The notes: generated by a model from the sequence alone, not told the origin. A stretch of 12,888 bases of DNA from JAGLOK01 sp023139005 (GCA_030637745.1 DAOWFX010000036.1:1-12888), one strand, 5' to 3'. Positions 5,878 to 12,888 are shown, numbered from the stretch's first letter. Made by a program: numbers and translations.

Positions 5878-6807
5878 ATGTATATTAATAATACCAACAA
5901 GACATCTATACGTTCAGATTTAAGCCTGATTCTGGTTGCAGTCATTTGGGGTTCCGGCTTTATCGCAACGAAGATGGCAATGGACTTGCACGTAAGCTCA
6001 AGTATCATCATGACCGTAAGATTCTTGATTGCCACTATCTTTATCTTTCACATATTTAGAAAAAAGCTTAATGATTTTACAAGACTAGAATTCAAGTATG
6101 GCATCATCACAGGATTGTTGCTGTTTCTTGCTTTTTTTGCACAAACGATTGGGCTTGAGTACACAGTACCATCCAACAGCGCATTCATAACATCCACAAC
6201 AGTGGTGATGGTACCATTCATATCATGGATAATAATATCTAGAAGACCTACTAAAAGAGTTTTCTTAGCAGTGCTTTGTAGCATCATGGGCATTGCTGTG
6301 CTTACCAATCTATTTTCCACATCATCACAATTCAACATTGGAGATGCGCTAACGCTTTTGGCCGCATTTTTGTTTGCGTGTCATGTTAGCTTTTTGGAAA
6401 TCAGCACAAAGAAGATGACCACCGAAAAACTCTCCTTCCTACAGTTTGCAACCGCTGCAATGCTGTCATCATTATCATTTATACTGATTGATTTCGAGTC
6501 GGTATACAAAATTGAAGTTGTAACCGGATTCATTCCTGTAATCTATCTGGGGATATTTAGCACAGGCATCGCATTTTTCATACAAACCAAAGCACAGAAA
6601 AGCACTAATGCATCAAAGGTAGCGATTATATTATCAGCCGAAGCAATCTTTGCAAGCATATTTTCTGTCATCCTAGGTTATGAATTAGTAACTAGTAGTC
6701 TTATAATTGGTGGGGTGCTTGTGATGAGTGCTATAGTCATCATGGAAAAAGACACGGTAGTGCAAATGTTATCATTCAGCAAAACAAACAAAGCACGAAA
6801 TAAATGA
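5878..6807 (+). CDS. EamA-type (DMT superfamily) transporter
   Basis: This 309-residue membrane protein has about ten hydrophobic helices arranged as two EamA repeats. The first begins LSLILVAVIWGSGFIATKMA (15-34), with the WGS-F signature that opens DMT-family transporters; the second begins after NIGDALTLLAAFLFACHVSF (about 152-171). SAEAIFASIFSVILGYE near the C-terminus is the typical 'EP/EA-x-x-A' helix of repeat two. Such proteins export amino acids, metabolites or drugs; the substrate cannot be deduced. The C-terminal tail is basic and cytoplasmic. It is transcribed alone, divergently from the lipoprotein. The start at 5878 is the only ATG before helix one, but the ribosome site is oddly close, so translation may begin at ATT 5884. 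The family call is firm. Confidence 0.92.
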   Translation: MYINNTNKTSIRSDLSLILVAVIWGSGFIATKMAMDLHVSSSIIMTVRFLIATIFIFHIFRKKLNDFTRLEFKYGIITGLLLFLAFFAQTIGLEYTVPSNSAFITSTTVVMVPFISWIIISRRPTKRVFLAVLCSIMGIAVLTNLFSTSSQFNIGDALTLLAAFLFACHVSFLEISTKKMTTEKLSFLQFATAAMLSSLSFILIDFESVYKIEVVTGFIPVIYLGIFSTGIAFFIQTKAQKSTNASKVAIILSAEAIFASIFSVILGYELVTSSLIIGGVLVMSAIVIMEKDTVVQMLSFSKTNKARNK

Positions 6808-6885
6808 GAATCAGCGCACGCAAATTCGCATCATCCTATATAATGGATATTCACATGAAACTAAATATAAAACTTAGTTAAATAA

Positions 6886-6914
6886 TTGTCAATAACCCAT
6901 TCAAGTGCTATTAT
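6886..6914 (+). promoter_or_regulatory. promoter upstream of the UspA-like gene
   Basis: TTGTCA (6886-6891), a 17-nt spacer and TATTAT (6909-6914) form a good promoter, with a start near 6921. That is 5 nt before a repeat pair and about 65 nt before the ATG at 6986. Confidence 0.6.
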
Positions 6915-6925
6915 GTTCAGCATGG

Positions 6926-6961
6926 TTATTCATAATTCAAGCACAGTTTTCTTATGAATAA
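6926..6961 (+). repeat. paired 10-bp inverted / 15-bp imperfect direct repeat
   Basis: TTATTCATAA (6926-6935) and TTATGAATAA (6952-6961) are exact reverse complements. Each is followed by TTCAA, so the 15-base units are also near-identical direct repeats differing at two bases. Placed right after the predicted start of transcription, they could form a leader hairpin or two tandem protein sites. Confidence 0.55.
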
Positions 6962-6985
6962 TTCAACAGATATATATAGGTAATA

Positions 6986-7415
6986 ATGATTTCAATAATT
7001 ATACTCGCTAATGTGTTACTGTGGTATCTTGTAGCAAAGTGTACAAGAATCATTAACAGAACAAGTGATGATGGCAGATATTATGGATTCTGAAGTCACT
7101 ATATTGATATTCAATATACATAATGAACCTGAAGATACCACCATGCACCGCATGCAACCCATATTGAAGCATCTAGGAAATATCAACTGGAATGTACATA
7201 TTACCTACAACACCGATGTTTCAGCAACGATTTTGGAAGAAAGCCAGAAGCATGACTTGCTCATTCTAGGCGCAAGCAACGAGGGATTGTTGAATCAGAT
7301 GTTGTTTGGTAGAATCCCCGAAAGAATTGCAAGTAAGTGCGAAAAGACTGTCATACTAGTGAAGAAAAATATTACTATCCCTTCATTCATCAAGAGATGG
7401 TTGAGTAGAAGATAG
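6986..7415 (+). pseudogene. UspA-like universal-stress domain, frameshifted
   Basis: Two overlapping frames together give a UspA-length protein (about 142 residues). The first frame, from ATG 6986 with a modest AGGT ribosome site, reads MISIIILANVLLWYLVAK and stops at 7093. The second is open from 7035 and reads QSVQESLTEQVMMADIMDSE, then VTILIFNIHN, DLLILGASNEG, FGRIPERIA and TVILVKK to 7415. These correspond to strand 1, helix 1, strand 2 and the C-terminal G-rich segment of Usp domains. A GTG at 7065 has no ribosome site, which argues against an independent start there. A shift within 7035-7091 would join the parts. The usual N-terminal D-G-S loop is absent, and the tail (PERIASKC, SFIKRWL) resembles Usp domains at the ends of transporters, so it could also be a transporter remnant. 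Mutation, programmed frameshift and sequencing error cannot be told apart. Confidence 0.6.
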
Positions 7416-7456
7416 AATATACTTCTTACGATAACAAACCAATACATTGATTTAGC

Positions 7457-7487
7457 GAACAAGTCACATACATCGGTGGACTTTTTC
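7457..7487 (+). terminator. probable terminator after the UspA-like gene
   Basis: GAACAAGTCAC pairs with GTGGACTTTTTC, with one mismatch and one bulged G, around an 8-nt loop. The 3' arm contains five T. It lies 41 nt after the stop. Confidence 0.4.
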
Positions 7488-7526
7488 GTATCAACACTTC
7501 AATCATTATGCAGATATTTCAGAATA

Positions 7527-7535
7527 TGATATAGT
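7527..7535 (+). promoter_or_regulatory. extended -10 promoter of the flavoprotein gene
   Basis: TGATATAGT is a TGn-extended -10 box about 55 nt before the ATG, with no good -35 box. TATATA at 7541-7546 is a weaker alternative. Confidence 0.4.
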
Positions 7536-7590
7536 AATAGTATATAAGGATATTCAAATTCAATGACTTTGTTGGTGAAGGAGACTTCCT

Positions 7591-9012
7591 ATGAAATATG
7601 ACTATCATATCATTGTACTCGGTGCAGGAAGTGCAGGACTTGTAGTTGCATCCGGTGCTGCACAATTAGGTGCCAAGGTAGCACTTGTCGAAGCGGACAA
7701 GATGGGAGGCGACTGTCTTAATTCAGGATGTGTCCCTAGCAAAGCCTTCTTAAAATGTGCACATACAGCAAGAGCGATTCAAAGATCATCAACATTTGGT
7801 ATCACATCAAAGCTAGCAAAAATCGATCTTGAAAAAGTAATGGACAGAGTTCGAGAAACCATATCACAAATTGCACCACATGACTCCAAAGAGAAATATG
7901 AAAAGCAAGGAATCGATGTCATACATGGCAGAGGGAGATTTGCAGACGATCATACAATCCATATCAATGGCGTATCAATTACAGCCAAAAGCATTGTGAT
8001 TGCAACTGGGTCAATGCCAAGAATACCTAGTATTAAGGGATTAGATACCGTTCGCTATCATACGAACGGGAATATATTTCAGCTAAAGAAAGTACCAACT
8101 AAGCTCATTATACTCGGTGCGGGATATACAGGTCTGGAGTTGGGACAGGGCTTTGCATATCTAGGCGCTGATGTGACAATTATCGACAAACAACAGCATA
8201 TTTTCTACAGAGATAACATAGAAGTAGCACCCATGATGGAGAAGATATTTACTGATGAGGGGGTAAAGCTGAAGCTAAATGCAAAGATTATTGAAGTAAC
8301 AAAAGAAGATGATGATATCGTAGTCACAATCAAGATAGACAATAAGATAGAAAAGATATATGGAGATTGTCTATTGGTAGCACTCGGAAGAGCCCCTATG
8401 ACGATAGGCTTAGGGCTCAAAGCAACTGCGATCAAAACTAACTCTAAGGGATATATTAAAACAGATAGTAAAATGCGCACCAATGTTGGAAACATCTATG
8501 CTTGTGGTGATGTTGTGGGCTCATATCAGTTTACGCATACAGCAGGACATCAAGCAGGTGTTGTGGTGAAAAATATTATATTCAAGCTTGGAGCTAAAGT
8601 TGATTATTCAGCAGTACCATGGACAACTTATACAAAGCCCGAGGTTGCGCATGTTGGATACACTCAAGCAACAGCAACTGCTGCAAAGCTTTACAAATCA
8701 TCGATTACTCTCGATTTAGCAGATAACGATAGAGCCATAATTAACAATGACACAACCGGATATCTTAAGCTAGTCTTAGGTAGAAGAGATAGAATAATTG
8801 GTGCAACTATCGTCGCAGATAATGCAGGAGAGATGATTCCGGTTGTTACACTATCCATCAAGAAGAAGCTGAAGCCATCTGCTTTCTTAGGAATCATCTT
8901 CTTATACCCTACAGAGTCTGAAGTCCTTATATATGCAGCACTAGAAAAGCTGTTGATATCTATTAAAGATTGGCAAAGGAAGTTGATCCGTCTTCTCTTT
9001 TTAGGAAAATAA
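7591..9012 (+). CDS. FAD/NAD(P)-dependent disulfide oxidoreductase, mercuric reductase-like
   Basis: This 473-residue protein is a class I pyridine nucleotide-disulfide oxidoreductase. It has an N-terminal FAD fold (GAGSAG, 11-16), the redox disulphide in GGDCLNSGCVPSK (Cys42 and Cys47), a second nucleotide fold (GAGYTGLELG, 176-185), the FAD-ribityl motif YACGDV (303-308) and the C-terminal dimer domain. The HPTxxE signature of lipoamide dehydrogenase reads YPTESE (439-444), so the catalytic base His is replaced by Tyr. There is also no N-terminal metal-binding domain and no C-terminal Cys pair of true MerA. It is therefore one of the 'mercuric reductase-like' flavoproteins of unknown substrate, not a confident lipoamide dehydrogenase. 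The tail WQRKLIRLLFLGK is basic and hydrophobic. AAGGAGA precedes the ATG. No pyruvate-dehydrogenase partner genes are adjacent. Confidence 0.88.
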   Translation: MKYDYHIIVLGAGSAGLVVASGAAQLGAKVALVEADKMGGDCLNSGCVPSKAFLKCAHTARAIQRSSTFGITSKLAKIDLEKVMDRVRETISQIAPHDSKEKYEKQGIDVIHGRGRFADDHTIHINGVSITAKSIVIATGSMPRIPSIKGLDTVRYHTNGNIFQLKKVPTKLIILGAGYTGLELGQGFAYLGADVTIIDKQQHIFYRDNIEVAPMMEKIFTDEGVKLKLNAKIIEVTKEDDDIVVTIKIDNKIEKIYGDCLLVALGRAPMTIGLGLKATAIKTNSKGYIKTDSKMRTNVGNIYACGDVVGSYQFTHTAGHQAGVVVKNIIFKLGAKVDYSAVPWTTYTKPEVAHVGYTQATATAAKLYKSSITLDLADNDRAIINNDTTGYLKLVLGRRDRIIGATIVADNAGEMIPVVTLSIKKKLKPSAFLGIIFLYPTESEVLIYAALEKLLISIKDWQRKLIRLLFLGK

Positions 9013-9038
9013 AGACATGCAAAGTTCTGCACATCTTT
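9011..9038 (+). terminator. weak hairpin between convergent flavoprotein and gdh
   Basis: AAAGA and TGCA (9011-9021) pair with TGCA and TCTTT (9028-9038) across a 2x2 internal loop. There is little T tail, so this is only a tentative terminator; no better one is seen before the gdh stop at 9066. Confidence 0.25.
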
Positions 9039-9065
9039 ATACTAGAATGAATTATTTTACGTTTG

Positions 9066-10331
9066 TTAATTACATCGTCCGCGAAGTTTAACAACTTTCG
9101 CAAGTTTTCTGATGGAATACATATAGCACGCCTCGCGCATTGTGATTTGCTTTTCAGACATCATTGCAAGCATTTTGTATAGTGCCTCTTTCATTTTCTG
9201 ATACTGCTTTATCTGCACTTCTTCAAAGCTCCAGTAATAGTTATGCAAATTCTGTACCCATTCAAAATATGAGACAATGACACCACCTGCATTTGCAAGG
9301 ATATCCGGGACGATGAGTACACCTTTTTCGTTGAGTATTGCTTCAGCATCTGAAGTGATAGGGCCATTAGCACCTTCAACAATTATTTTCGCCTTAATAT
9401 CTTCTGCATTATCAAGTCGTATGGCATTTTCCAAAGCACATGGGCATAATACATCACATTCTACTTTAAATAATTCATCGCGGTCATGTTCCTTTTTGGG
9501 ATCATACCCAGAGATTGTATTATGCTCGTGATAGTACTTATGAAGTTTTTGCATATCCAGACCATCATTATCAATCAATGAACATTGCGCATCGGAAACT
9601 GCAATTATTTTTCCGCCAAATTGTTGAATATATGTTCCTGCATATCCACCGACATTGCCAAAGCCTTGAATGGCAATCGTTGTATCCGATATATTGATTG
9701 TTTTATGTTCTAGAAATTCTTTCATCATGATGGCAACGCCATATCCGGTTGCCTCATTTCTTGCAAGAGACCCACCAAACTCAACAGGTTTTCCTGTAAA
9801 TGATGCAAAAAGCGTCTGACCGATTCCCCTTAGGTTAGAGTATTCATCCACCATCCACGCCATGATTTGTGCATTTGTATTGACATCGGGTGCTGGGATA
9901 TCACGTCGTTCGCCGATAATGGGGGCGATAGCCTGAATATATCCTCTGGCCAATCGTTCCAATTCAAATACAGATAATTTACTTACATCTACCTTGACAC
10001 CGCCCTTAGCACCGCCATAGGGTAGATCCATCACACCGCACTTGAATGTCATCCAGGAAGCCAGTGCAATCACCTCATCGCGCTGCACATCAGTATGAAA
10101 GCGAATGCCACCTTTTGTAGGTCCTGCTGAACCATTGTGTTGCACCCTGTAGCCTTTGAATGTTTTGGTCAATCCATTATCCATTTTTACAGGAATGGAT
10201 ACTTCCAACATGCGCTCCGGCTGACTTAAATGCAAATACATTTCTTTGGTTTCGCCCAAGCTCTTGCATGCTGTTTTTATCTTCTTCTTTACCGATACCA
10301 ATGGATTTTCTGTTTTAAACTCATGTGTCAT
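9066..10331 (-). CDS. gdhA: glutamate dehydrogenase (Glu/Leu/Phe/Val dehydrogenase family)
   Basis: This 421-residue enzyme interconverts glutamate and 2-oxoglutarate plus ammonia with NAD(P). The substrate domain shows PTKGGIRFH (72-80, Lys73), TFKCGVMDLP (Lys97) and GGAKGG (107-112) with the catalytic Lys109, plus the catalytic Asp149 in PAPDVNT. The coenzyme domain has GFGNVG (223-228), and EGANGP and NAGGVIVSYFEW lie near the end. Length and motifs match the hexameric small GDH of Bacillus RocG/GudB type, which usually works in glutamate breakdown; the cofactor is not certain. ATG at 10331 is preferred because GGAGG (10341-10345) is 9 nt upstream; an in-frame ATG at 10370 would add 13 residues without a ribosome site. 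It shares nitrogen metabolism with the nearby asnA but not its transcript. Confidence 0.95.
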   Translation of the reverse strand: MTHEFKTENPLVSVKKKIKTACKSLGETKEMYLHLSQPERMLEVSIPVKMDNGLTKTFKGYRVQHNGSAGPTKGGIRFHTDVQRDEVIALASWMTFKCGVMDLPYGGAKGGVKVDVSKLSVFELERLARGYIQAIAPIIGERRDIPAPDVNTNAQIMAWMVDEYSNLRGIGQTLFASFTGKPVEFGGSLARNEATGYGVAIMMKEFLEHKTINISDTTIAIQGFGNVGGYAGTYIQQFGGKIIAVSDAQCSLIDNDGLDMQKLHKYYHEHNTISGYDPKKEHDRDELFKVECDVLCPCALENAIRLDNAEDIKAKIIVEGANGPITSDAEAILNEKGVLIVPDILANAGGVIVSYFEWVQNLHNYYWSFEEVQIKQYQKMKEALYKMLAMMSEKQITMREACYMYSIRKLAKVVKLRGRCN

Positions 10332-10340
10332 GACATGCTT

Positions 10341-10345
10341 CCTCC
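10341..10345 (-). promoter_or_regulatory. ribosome site deciding the gdh start
   Basis: GGAGG on the minus strand is 9 nt before ATG 10331. The 220 nt from here to the end of the next gene are AT-rich and show only weak promoter candidates, such as TATAAT on the minus strand at 10370-10375 without a well-spaced -35 box. Confidence 0.5.
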
Positions 10346-10551
10346 AATTTAGATTCCCATATGCAATCAATTATAATCATCTACATAAAATAAATAAACA
10401 AAATGCCGGATACTACGTATAAATATTATTAATAGTGCAATGTGAGGTTAAAAAGAAAAGCAAGAACATGAAACAACTTTAAAAACTAACTGAATATTGA
10501 AAAAGATTAAGCAGTAAATAGATCAAAAAATGTGGGATGCATACTGTAGAA

Positions 10552-11361
10552 CTACTCTACTAGCTTTGCATGCAATACCAATCGGGCATTGTTAAATGCA
10601 CTCGAGCATGTGGAGAGAGTCAGCACACGGTCAGCTTCAGAGATTTGCACCTCGGTATCATAGAGTGAATTGTCTTTCATATCTTGTATATATTCATCGT
10701 AATCCGTGGAACCTGCGAAGTTTATACAATAGAGTGCAGCGTCTGCGAACACACCGGCCTGTCTTCCTGAGCCACTTGTAATGGCAAATGAACCATTCAC
10801 GTATTCTTCCTGCATTGATGGTGTCTGAAATGACGATCGGATTTGGAGCATCACCCAGAGTCATTTCGTTTTGATTGACTTGAATCCGCCAATCAATCAC
10901 TTTTGTTTCATAGTTGTACCCTTGGTTAGATTTATCAATCACTTCGCTGTCCAAGCGCTGTGTTCCTTCGTTTGATGACACAGGAATATTGTCACCATCG
11001 ATACTCGCTGTATTTCTGTAGGTTATGTTACTTCTGTTGGCAGCATAATCATCAGGATCTGTTACCGTTGTTTTGAACTCAATTGTATATACTTCATCAA
11101 TGGTAGCACCTGGAGAAAATGGTGGTGTCATCGTACCAAAGGTATAGGTGAGCGTTCCTGTATGTGATGGATCGGGGTCAATCGCTGAAAAAGCGAAACC
11201 ATTTGCGTGCGATAGTGCGCCGCCACTGATAGTATAACATTCGTAATGAAATCAAAATCTAAAGTTAAATCATCTGCAAATACACTGGTTATTGGCAATA
11301 GCATTACAAGTAAAATAATAGAAACGCTTATTGCAAGCATTTTCTTAAATGTGTTTCTCAT
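10552..11361 (-). pseudogene. chimeric remnant: signal peptide + adhesin domains + class B sortase C-terminus
   Basis: Three minus-strand frames must be joined. Frame one, from ATG 11361, encodes a signal peptide ending in SVFA|DD (residue 29). Near 11225-11250 coding passes to a second frame with HANGFAFSAIDPDPSHTGTL, DEVYTIEFKTTV, SEVIDKSNQGYNYETKVIDW and NPIVISDTINAG, typical of Cna-type repeated surface-adhesin domains. Near 10801-10813 it passes to a third frame, EEYVNGSFAITSGSG, which completes the same adhesin strand. After about 10765-10735 the sequence becomes FAGSTDYDEYIQDMKDNSLY, then ADRVLTLSTC and NARLVLHAKLVE: the end of a class B sortase with the catalytic Cys (10606-10608) and Arg (10582-10584). 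The sortase N-terminal half with the catalytic His is missing, and so is an LPxTG anchor. An internal deletion joining an adhesin to a neighbouring sortase gene, plus frameshifts, explains this best. A ribosome site AGGGAGG is present but tight. Confidence 0.75.
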
Positions 11362-11383
11362 AACCCTCCCTAGAATCCCAAAA

Positions 11384-11437
11384 GATGAAGTGTTTTATAT
11401 TTATCATCAAACTAATAATATCCAGATGCACTTCATC
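11384..11437. repeat. 9-bp inverted repeat in the leader of the adhesin remnant
   Basis: GATGAAGTG (11384-11392) and CACTTCATC (11429-11437) are exact reverse complements 36 nt apart, just upstream of the adhesin-remnant start. They could form a long-loop leader hairpin or paired protein sites. Confidence 0.45.
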
Positions 11438-11445
11438 ATTACCAT

Positions 11446-11459
11446 ATATCGTACGATAT
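11446..11459. promoter_or_regulatory. perfect 14-bp palindrome, putative operator
   Basis: ATATCGTACGATAT is fully self-complementary and lies about 85 nt upstream of the adhesin-remnant start. Its size and position suit a dimeric repressor site; the regulator is unknown and no clear promoter was identified around it. Confidence 0.4.
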
Positions 11460-11498
11460 TTATTAAAACATTACACTACATAGTTATATTTTAGTAAC

Positions 11499-11534
11499 AA
11501 AAACACTTACGGTATTGAAACCGTAAGTGTTTTT
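11499..11534. terminator. strong Rho-independent terminator downstream of asnA
   Basis: A perfect 15-bp stem, AAAAACACTTACGGT with ACCGTAAGTGTTTTT, surrounds a 6-nt loop. Both flanks are homopolymeric, so it can work in either direction. On the minus strand it lies 53 nt after the asnA stop and isolates asnA from the adhesin remnant. Confidence 0.92.
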
Positions 11535-11587
11535 AAAATGATATAGACATTTGAAGCGAAAACAGTAATCGAGACTAGCTTTCTATA

Positions 11588-12583
11588 CTATAAAAGCTCA
11601 ATGCCTTCCTTACTACATTCTTTAATCATATATTCTGGCCACACACTGGCTTGTACTTCGCCGATGTGCGCTTTTTCCAAGAACAACATGCACATACGGG
11701 ACTGTCCGATGCCACCGCCTACAGAATAGGGCAGTTGCTTGTTTAGTATCATCTGATGATACGGCATGGCCTCTCTGTCTGTGCATCCTGCAATCTCCAG
11801 TTGGCTTTTGAGTGATTCTTCATCCACACGGATTCCCATAGATGATAGTTCAAAGCTTCTACCTAGCAAGTGATTGTATACCACGATATCTCCGTTTAGC
11901 TGCCAATCATCATAGTCAGGCGCTCTACCATCGTGCACATCACCAGAGAGCAGTGCACCGCCGATTTGCATGATAAAGACTGCTTCATGTTTCTTGGTGA
12001 TCTCATTTTCTCTTTCAAATGGTGTAAGTGTTGGATACATGTCCTCGAGCTCCTGTGTTGTGATAAAAGTGATTTCTTCGGGCAATGTTTTGTCCAAGAA
12101 GGGATACAGTTCATCCAGATGCTTTTCAGTATCCTTTAGTGCTTCATACACTTTGCCTACAACTTCTTTGAGATAGTCTTCAGTGCGATCTTCTTCAAGG
12201 ATGACTTTTTCCCAATCCCATTGATCCACATATACTGAGTGTAGTGCATCCATGTCCTCATCTCTGCGGATAGCGTTCATATCAGTATATATTCCGTTAT
12301 CAGCTGTTACCTTATAACGATATAGTGCATGTCTTTTCCACTTAGCGGGTGAATGTACGATTTCTGCATGCTCACCGATTTGCTTGATATCAAAGCTGAC
12401 TGGACGCTCATATCCATTCAGATTGTCGTTGAGGCCGGTGTTGGGTATAACAAAAAGTGGTGCAGACACGCGAACAAGGTTTAAATTGTGTGCTAAGGCT
12501 CTTTCAAAATAGTCCTTGGTCTGCTTGATTGCAATTTCTGTTTCCATTAAGTTTAACTGTGACTTGTATCCTGCAGTGCTCAT
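11588..12583 (-). CDS. asnA: aspartate-ammonia ligase (asparagine synthetase A)
   Basis: This 331-residue enzyme makes asparagine from aspartate, ammonia and ATP, and has the full length of the AsnA family (about 330). It is built on a class II aminoacyl-tRNA-synthetase-like fold. Visible family segments are RVSAPLFVIPNTGLNDNLNG (38-57), PVSFDIK (61-67), the central HSVYVDQWDWE (115-125) with substrate-binding acidic and aromatic residues, LSGDVHDGRAPDYDDW (212-227), GDIVVYN (231-237) and the class II motif 3-like VGGGIGQSRMCM (288-299). GGGAGGA precedes the ATG at 12583. It is a single-gene unit with a good promoter and a strong terminator. The ammonia it uses could come from the neighbouring glutamate dehydrogenase, though this is only a contextual inference. 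Confidence 0.97.
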   Translation of the reverse strand: MSTAGYKSQLNLMETEIAIKQTKDYFERALAHNLNLVRVSAPLFVIPNTGLNDNLNGYERPVSFDIKQIGEHAEIVHSPAKWKRHALYRYKVTADNGIYTDMNAIRRDEDMDALHSVYVDQWDWEKVILEEDRTEDYLKEVVGKVYEALKDTEKHLDELYPFLDKTLPEEITFITTQELEDMYPTLTPFERENEITKKHEAVFIMQIGGALLSGDVHDGRAPDYDDWQLNGDIVVYNHLLGRSFELSSMGIRVDEESLKSQLEIAGCTDREAMPYHQMILNKQLPYSVGGGIGQSRMCMLFLEKAHIGEVQASVWPEYMIKECSKEGIELL

Positions 12584-12634
12584 ATAATCCTCCCAGATTG
12601 TTGTGTGAATATCAATGTATTTTTATATTGTAAC

Positions 12635-12663
12635 ATTGTACCTTTATACCTGTATGATTTCAA
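12635..12663 (-). promoter_or_regulatory. promoter of asnA
   Basis: On the minus strand TTGAAA (12658-12663), a 17-nt spacer and TACAAT (12635-12640) give a short leader of about 45 nt. That leaves no room for a T-box element. Confidence 0.7.
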
Positions 12664-12719
12664 GAAAGAAATGATAGGATAAATGGACTTACTGTGATTT
12701 GTTTAATTTGAAATTAGTG

Positions 12720-12888
12720 TATAATACATATATCATTGAAACATTATGGGGCTGTTGAACAATATCATAATTCATAGAGGAATCCACAAAAGAACAAATT
12801 CTGATTGCAAATATACTTAAAACCGGGCAGAAGGTCGATAAATTGTGGATAGTATTCAATTTTAGTCAGACTTCTGCCATAGGTTATT
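12720..12888 (+). other. unassigned right-edge segment with possible IS end
   Basis: No gene can be called here. The plus strand has a perfect TATAAT (12720-12725) without a good -35 box, then GGGGCTGTTGAAC from 12748, which resembles the terminal repeats of some insertion sequences (IS1182-like, from memory). An inverted repeat GGCAGAAG (12826-12833) / CTTCTGCC (12871-12878) follows. One plus frame stays open from 12769 to the edge (encoding STKEQILIANILKTG and onward) but has no ATG, so it may be chance or the start of something cut by the window. Confidence 0.3.

Noticed and set aside
7065..7415. Independent small gene starting at GTG 7065
   Set aside because: No ribosome site precedes this codon, and the same frame encodes Usp helix 1 residues (QSVQESLTEQ) upstream of it, so it is better read as part of a frameshifted gene.
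8205..9032. Minus-strand open frames of 96 and 113 codons
   Set aside because: They are shadows of the flavoprotein gene, which has full-length, motif-rich coding on the plus strand.
12584..12760. T-box riboswitch ahead of asnA
   Set aside because: AsnA genes in Gram-positives can carry T-boxes, but no GGTGG-N-ACCGCG-like sequence or terminator is present, and the predicted leader is only about 45 nt.

Overview
The window reads as chromosomal DNA of a low-GC Gram-positive bacterium. An anaerobic Bacillota, probably Clostridia-like, fits best, but the sequence alone does not fix the genus. The reasons are strong AT bias, GGAGG-type ribosome sites, TTGACA/TATAAT promoters, a class B sortase remnant, a lipobox lipoprotein and a clostridial-type HExxH metallopeptidase. 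TGA is used as a stop (end of the EamA gene), so the code is standard. No rRNA, tRNA, CRISPR array or intact transposase was seen.

Layout, left to right. (1) 1-1510, minus: a nitroreductase cut by the window edge and a short-chain dehydrogenase, read from one promoter. (2) 1648-2502, plus: a rhodanese and a MarR repressor in a two-gene operon, with a near-perfect 20-bp palindrome sitting on the -10 box, so autorepression is likely. (3) 2507-3610, minus: an EF-hand-type calcium-binding protein with a TTG start and no export signal. (4) 3696-4078, plus: a cold-shock protein with a long leader that can fold over its own ribosome site. (5) 4099-5774, minus: a solitary type IV pilin-like protein with its own promoter, then a small zinc metallopeptidase and a Pro/Thr-linker lipoprotein that probably form an operon. 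(6) 5833-9012, plus: an EamA-type exporter, a UspA-like gene that is frameshifted, and a mercuric-reductase/lipoamide-dehydrogenase-like flavoprotein. (7) 9066-10331, minus: catabolic-type glutamate dehydrogenase. (8) 10552-11361, minus: a decayed surface-protein locus in which the signal peptide and adhesin domains of one gene run, through two frame changes, into the C-terminal half of a class B sortase. (9) 11499-12663, minus: asparagine synthetase AsnA with a good promoter and a strong terminator. (10) The last 160 bases hold an unexplained AT-rich segment with a possible insertion-sequence end.

There is no single large system here. Genes are mostly in one- or two-gene units with frequent strand switches. 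Stress and redox functions (nitroreductase, SDR, rhodanese/MarR, Csp, UspA-like, flavoprotein) alternate with nitrogen metabolism (GDH, AsnA) and surface proteins (pilin, lipoprotein, dead adhesin/sortase). The points most worth a second look are the adhesin-sortase chimera, the frameshifted UspA-like gene, the MarR operator and the csp leader fold.
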